From Thioalkalivibrio sp. (GTDB lineage Bacteria > Pseudomonadota > Gammaproteobacteria > Ectothiorhodospirales > Ectothiorhodospiraceae), in assembly GCA_003555285.1 (NCBI GenBank), contig PWGH01000028.1, positions 1 to 8,155 on the forward strand: DNA of 8,155 nucleotides. Direction: 5' to 3'. How positions within the stretch are numbered: the first letter of the stretch is position 1; each line of letters begins with the position of its first letter. Both the position numbers and the translations under genes were made by a program. Shown here one piece after another: positions 6,916 to 8,155 of this stretch. Under the pieces are notes generated by a model. The model ran no database searches. It was not told the DNA's origin and saw only the letters and a program-made list of their open reading frames with translations.

Positions 6916-7353
6916 ATGGCCGTGCATCTTTTTGCCGAAGCCTTCGATCCCTGGACCCTGCTCGCGCAGTGGGAACGCGCGCTGCCGCTGCACGGGCTGG
7001 GTGCGACCAGCGTCTTCGTCGGCCGCATGCGCGATGTCAACGAACAGCAGGACGTCCAGGGGATGTTCCTGGAACACTATCCGGGCATGACCGAGCGGGA
7101 ACTCGAGCGTGTAATCGCCGAGGCCGCGGCGCGCTGGCCGCTGGCCGCCTGCGAGGTCGCGCATCGGATCGGCGCCGTCGAACCGGCCGACACCCTGGTG
7201 GTCGTGGCCGTGTGGTCGGCCCACCGCGTCGCCGCCCGGGATGCCGGCGCCGAGATCCTCGAACGCCTGAAGCACGAAGTACCGTTCTGGAAGCGGGAAC
7301 GTCTGGCGGACGGCAGCGAACGCTGGCTGGACAAGAACACGCCGGGGCATTAG
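6916..7353 (+). CDS. moaE: Molybdopterin synthase catalytic subunit MoaE
   Basis: Large subunit of molybdopterin synthase; with thiocarboxylated MoaD it inserts two sulfurs into cyclic pyranopterin monophosphate to make molybdopterin. The 145 aa compare with about 150 in E. coli. Key residues fall in the expected places: Arg39 in FVGRMRD, the LEHYPGM block (52-58), His103-Arg104 in [10 protein letters not shown], and Lys119 and Lys126 in [11 protein letters not shown], so the active site appears intact. It is co-transcribed with moaD (3-nt gap) and ends in TAG at 7351-7353, converging on soxB. Confidence 0.97.
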   Translation: MAVHLFAEAFDPWTLLAQWERALPLHGLGATSVFVGRMRDVNEQQDVQGMFLEHYPGMTERELERVIAEAAARWPLAACEVAHRIGAVEPADTLVVVAVWSAHRVAARDAGAEILERLKHEVPFWKRERLADGSERWLDKNTPGH

Positions 7354-7389
7354 CCAAGGCCGGTGGGCACCACCGTCCTTGACCTTGGC
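7353..7389. repeat. Nested hairpin immediately after moaE
   Basis: The outer stem GCCAAGG (7353-7359) / CCTTGGC (7383-7389) encloses a perfect inner stem CGGTGG (7361-7366) / CCACCG (7370-7375) with a 3-nt GCA loop. The outer arm begins at the last base of the moaE stop codon. Only three T follow (7391-7393), so it is not a classical rho-independent terminator, but it may stabilise or end the moaDE mRNA. Confidence 0.5.
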
Positions 7390-7407
7390 CTTTCGCGAGC
7401 GCTTCAA

Positions 7408-7515
7408 AGCCGTGTGGGGTGTGCCCGGTCCGGACCGTAGATGGCCATGGATGGCCATCTTCGAGCGCTCATGGACGACTTGAGCGTGTCCGGACCGGGC
7501 ACACCCCGCACGGCT
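7408..7515. repeat. Long near-perfect inverted repeat element (28-bp arms, 52-nt loop)
   Basis: The left arm 7408-7435 (AGCCGTGTGGGG...GTCCGGAC) and right arm 7488-7515 (GTCCGGAC...CCCCGCACGGCT) are reverse complements over 28 bp with one mismatch. The left arm ends in a 12-bp palindrome CGGTCCGGACCG (7426-7437). The loop contains GATGGCCAT-GG-ATGGCCATC (7440-7459), a perfect 9-bp inverted repeat, and GAGCGCTC (7463-7470). No flanking target duplication is seen. The layout resembles a paired inverted repeat such as a REPIN or MITE; function unknown. Confidence 0.75.
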
Positions 7516-7584
7516 CGGGCACGGCCATGACGCTGGAGGAGCGCCTGGGGCTCCGGGTCTGGTGGACCCGAACAGGCCGGGCAT

Positions 7585-7609
7585 AAAAAAACCCCGCCGG
7601 AGCGGGGTT
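7585..7609 (-). terminator. Rho-independent terminator of soxB
   Basis: On the minus strand, 22 nt past the soxB stop, a perfect 8-bp GC-rich stem AACCCCGC / GCGGGGTT (7609-7602 with 7597-7590, 4-nt loop) runs straight into seven T (7591-7585; the stem's last two A:T pairs overlap the T run). It is a textbook terminator. In the plus direction there is no T run, so it should act on the soxB transcript only. Confidence 0.92.
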
Positions 7610-7631
7610 CGGGTTGGGATCGCGGGGGGAG

Positions 7632-8155
7632 CTACAGCTTCGCGGTGGGGACGAAGCCCTTGTTGTCGTCACCGATGCCGCGGACGACGGGTTCGTTCAG
7701 GTTGTCGACATGGATCGTCTTGTGGTCGCGCAGGTAGTCGGCCACCACATCCCAGATTACACGGCCGGTATCGCCGGCCGGCTCTTCCTGCACGCTGGCC
7801 CAGCCGCCGATCACGTATTCCTTGCTCGGATCGAGCGGTTTGCCCTCGAATTCCATGTCCAGAATCCGCTCGCCGATGCGCTTGGTCGGGTCGATCGCAT
7901 ATTTCAGACCGCCGACGCGCACCATGTCGCCGCCCTGCTGGAAGAACGGATCCTCGTGGAACAGGTTGTCGGCGACGTCCTCGAGGATGGTCTTCACCTG
8001 CGCGCCGGTCATCACGTTGCGGGTGACCGCCGGATAGGTCAGGCCGGTCTGGTCCATCACGTGCTCGAAGGTGATCGGCATGCCGGGCAGCACCGTGGTG
8101 CCCCAGCGGAAGCCCGGCGAGAAGGCGATCTGCGCGTCGAGCTGCTCGACCAGCG
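7632..8155 (-). CDS. soxB: Thiosulfohydrolase SoxB, C-terminal part (partial)
   Basis: The C-terminal 173 residues of SoxB, the periplasmic dimanganese enzyme that hydrolyses the sulfone sulfate from the SoxY-bound cysteine S-thiosulfonate in thiosulfate oxidation. The visible part belongs to the 5'-nucleotidase C-terminal domain. SoxB-typical stretches are [48 protein letters not shown] and [13 protein letters not shown]. The reading frame runs off the right edge, so the start, Tat signal and metal-binding N-terminal domain are not in the window. It ends in TAG at 7634-7632, followed by a strong terminator. The visible part is intact. It could be a related 5'-nucleotidase, but the [11 protein letters not shown] and FRWGTT blocks point to SoxB. 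Confidence 0.93.
   Translation of the reverse strand, partial: LVEQLDAQIAFSPGFRWGTTVLPGMPITFEHVMDQTGLTYPAVTRNVMTGAQVKTILEDVADNLFHEDPFFQQGGDMVRVGGLKYAIDPTKRIGERILDMEFEGKPLDPSKEYVIGGWASVQEEPAGDTGRVIWDVVADYLRDHKTIHVDNLNEPVVRGIGDDNKGFVPTAKL

Larger units (their letters stand above)
7354..7631. other. moaE-soxB intergenic region, structured, no convincing gene
   Basis: About 280 bases between convergent genes. No frame has a believable protein; a 29-codon frame from the ATG at 7441 is probably chance. Almost the whole stretch is made of inverted repeats: the nested hairpin at 7353-7389, the 28-bp inverted repeat at 7408-7515, stems GGAGC/GCTCC (7538-7542, 7550-7554) and CGGGTC/GACCCG (7554-7559, 7565-7570), then the soxB terminator. 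A repeat element or structured RNA is possible. Confidence 0.6.

Noticed and set aside
7408..7515. Integron attC site
   Set aside because: The size and inverted arms fit loosely, but no GTTRRRY / RYYYAAC core sites are present.
7441..7530. Possible 29-codon peptide starting at ATG 7441 within the inverted repeat
   Set aside because: No ribosome binding site, and the sequence is explained by the palindromes; coding is not supported.

Overview
The window is high-GC DNA from a sulfur-oxidising gammaproteobacterium. The best guess is an Ectothiorhodospiraceae / Thioalkalivibrio-like organism. The evidence is a SoxB thiosulfohydrolase C-terminus at the right edge, a mutY-yggX pair (also adjacent in enteric gammaproteobacteria) and the codon usage. 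The lineage call is inference from protein flavour, not from a database search.

Left end (1-1405): a decayed gene for a membrane hybrid histidine kinase with a PhnD-like (phosphate/phosphonate-binding-type) sensor. About the first 90 bases are strikingly AT-rich (about 27% GC by my count) and look foreign. The kinase remnant has an apparent in-frame loss in the sensor, a frameshift just before the membrane helix, and loss of the N and G1 boxes of the ATPase domain. The histidine motif and receiver domain are still well preserved. Between it and the tRNA lie a small palindromic repeat and a terminator.

Middle (1601-6633, all minus strand): in transcription order, moaC, an AsmA-family envelope protein, an exported START/SRPBCC-like protein, mutY, yggX, then tRNA-Phe(GAA) with its own sigma70-type promoter and a rho-independent terminator. 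Junctions are very tight: 11 nt, 2 nt, a 4-nt ATGA overlap, and a 17-nt overlap. This looks like one operon joining molybdopterin synthesis, envelope lipid/outer-membrane maintenance, and oxidative DNA and Fe-S damage protection.

Right part (6634-8155): moaD and moaE (the two subunits of molybdopterin synthase) run on the plus strand, divergent from moaC across a 45-bp gap that contains a perfect TATAAT. They converge on soxB (minus strand, 5' end outside the window). The roughly 280-bp gap between moaE and soxB has no convincing gene but is packed with inverted repeats. It includes a near-perfect 28-bp inverted repeat around a loop with its own 9-bp palindrome, and ends in the soxB terminator. 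Molybdenum cofactor supply next to a Sox gene makes sense because sulfite/sulfane dehydrogenases (SorAB, SoxCD) are molybdoenzymes, but that link is inferred from position only.

I do not see a clearly new multi-gene system. The least explained items are the structured moaE-soxB intergenic element, the exported START-like protein coupled to AsmA, and the origin of the AT-rich left edge.
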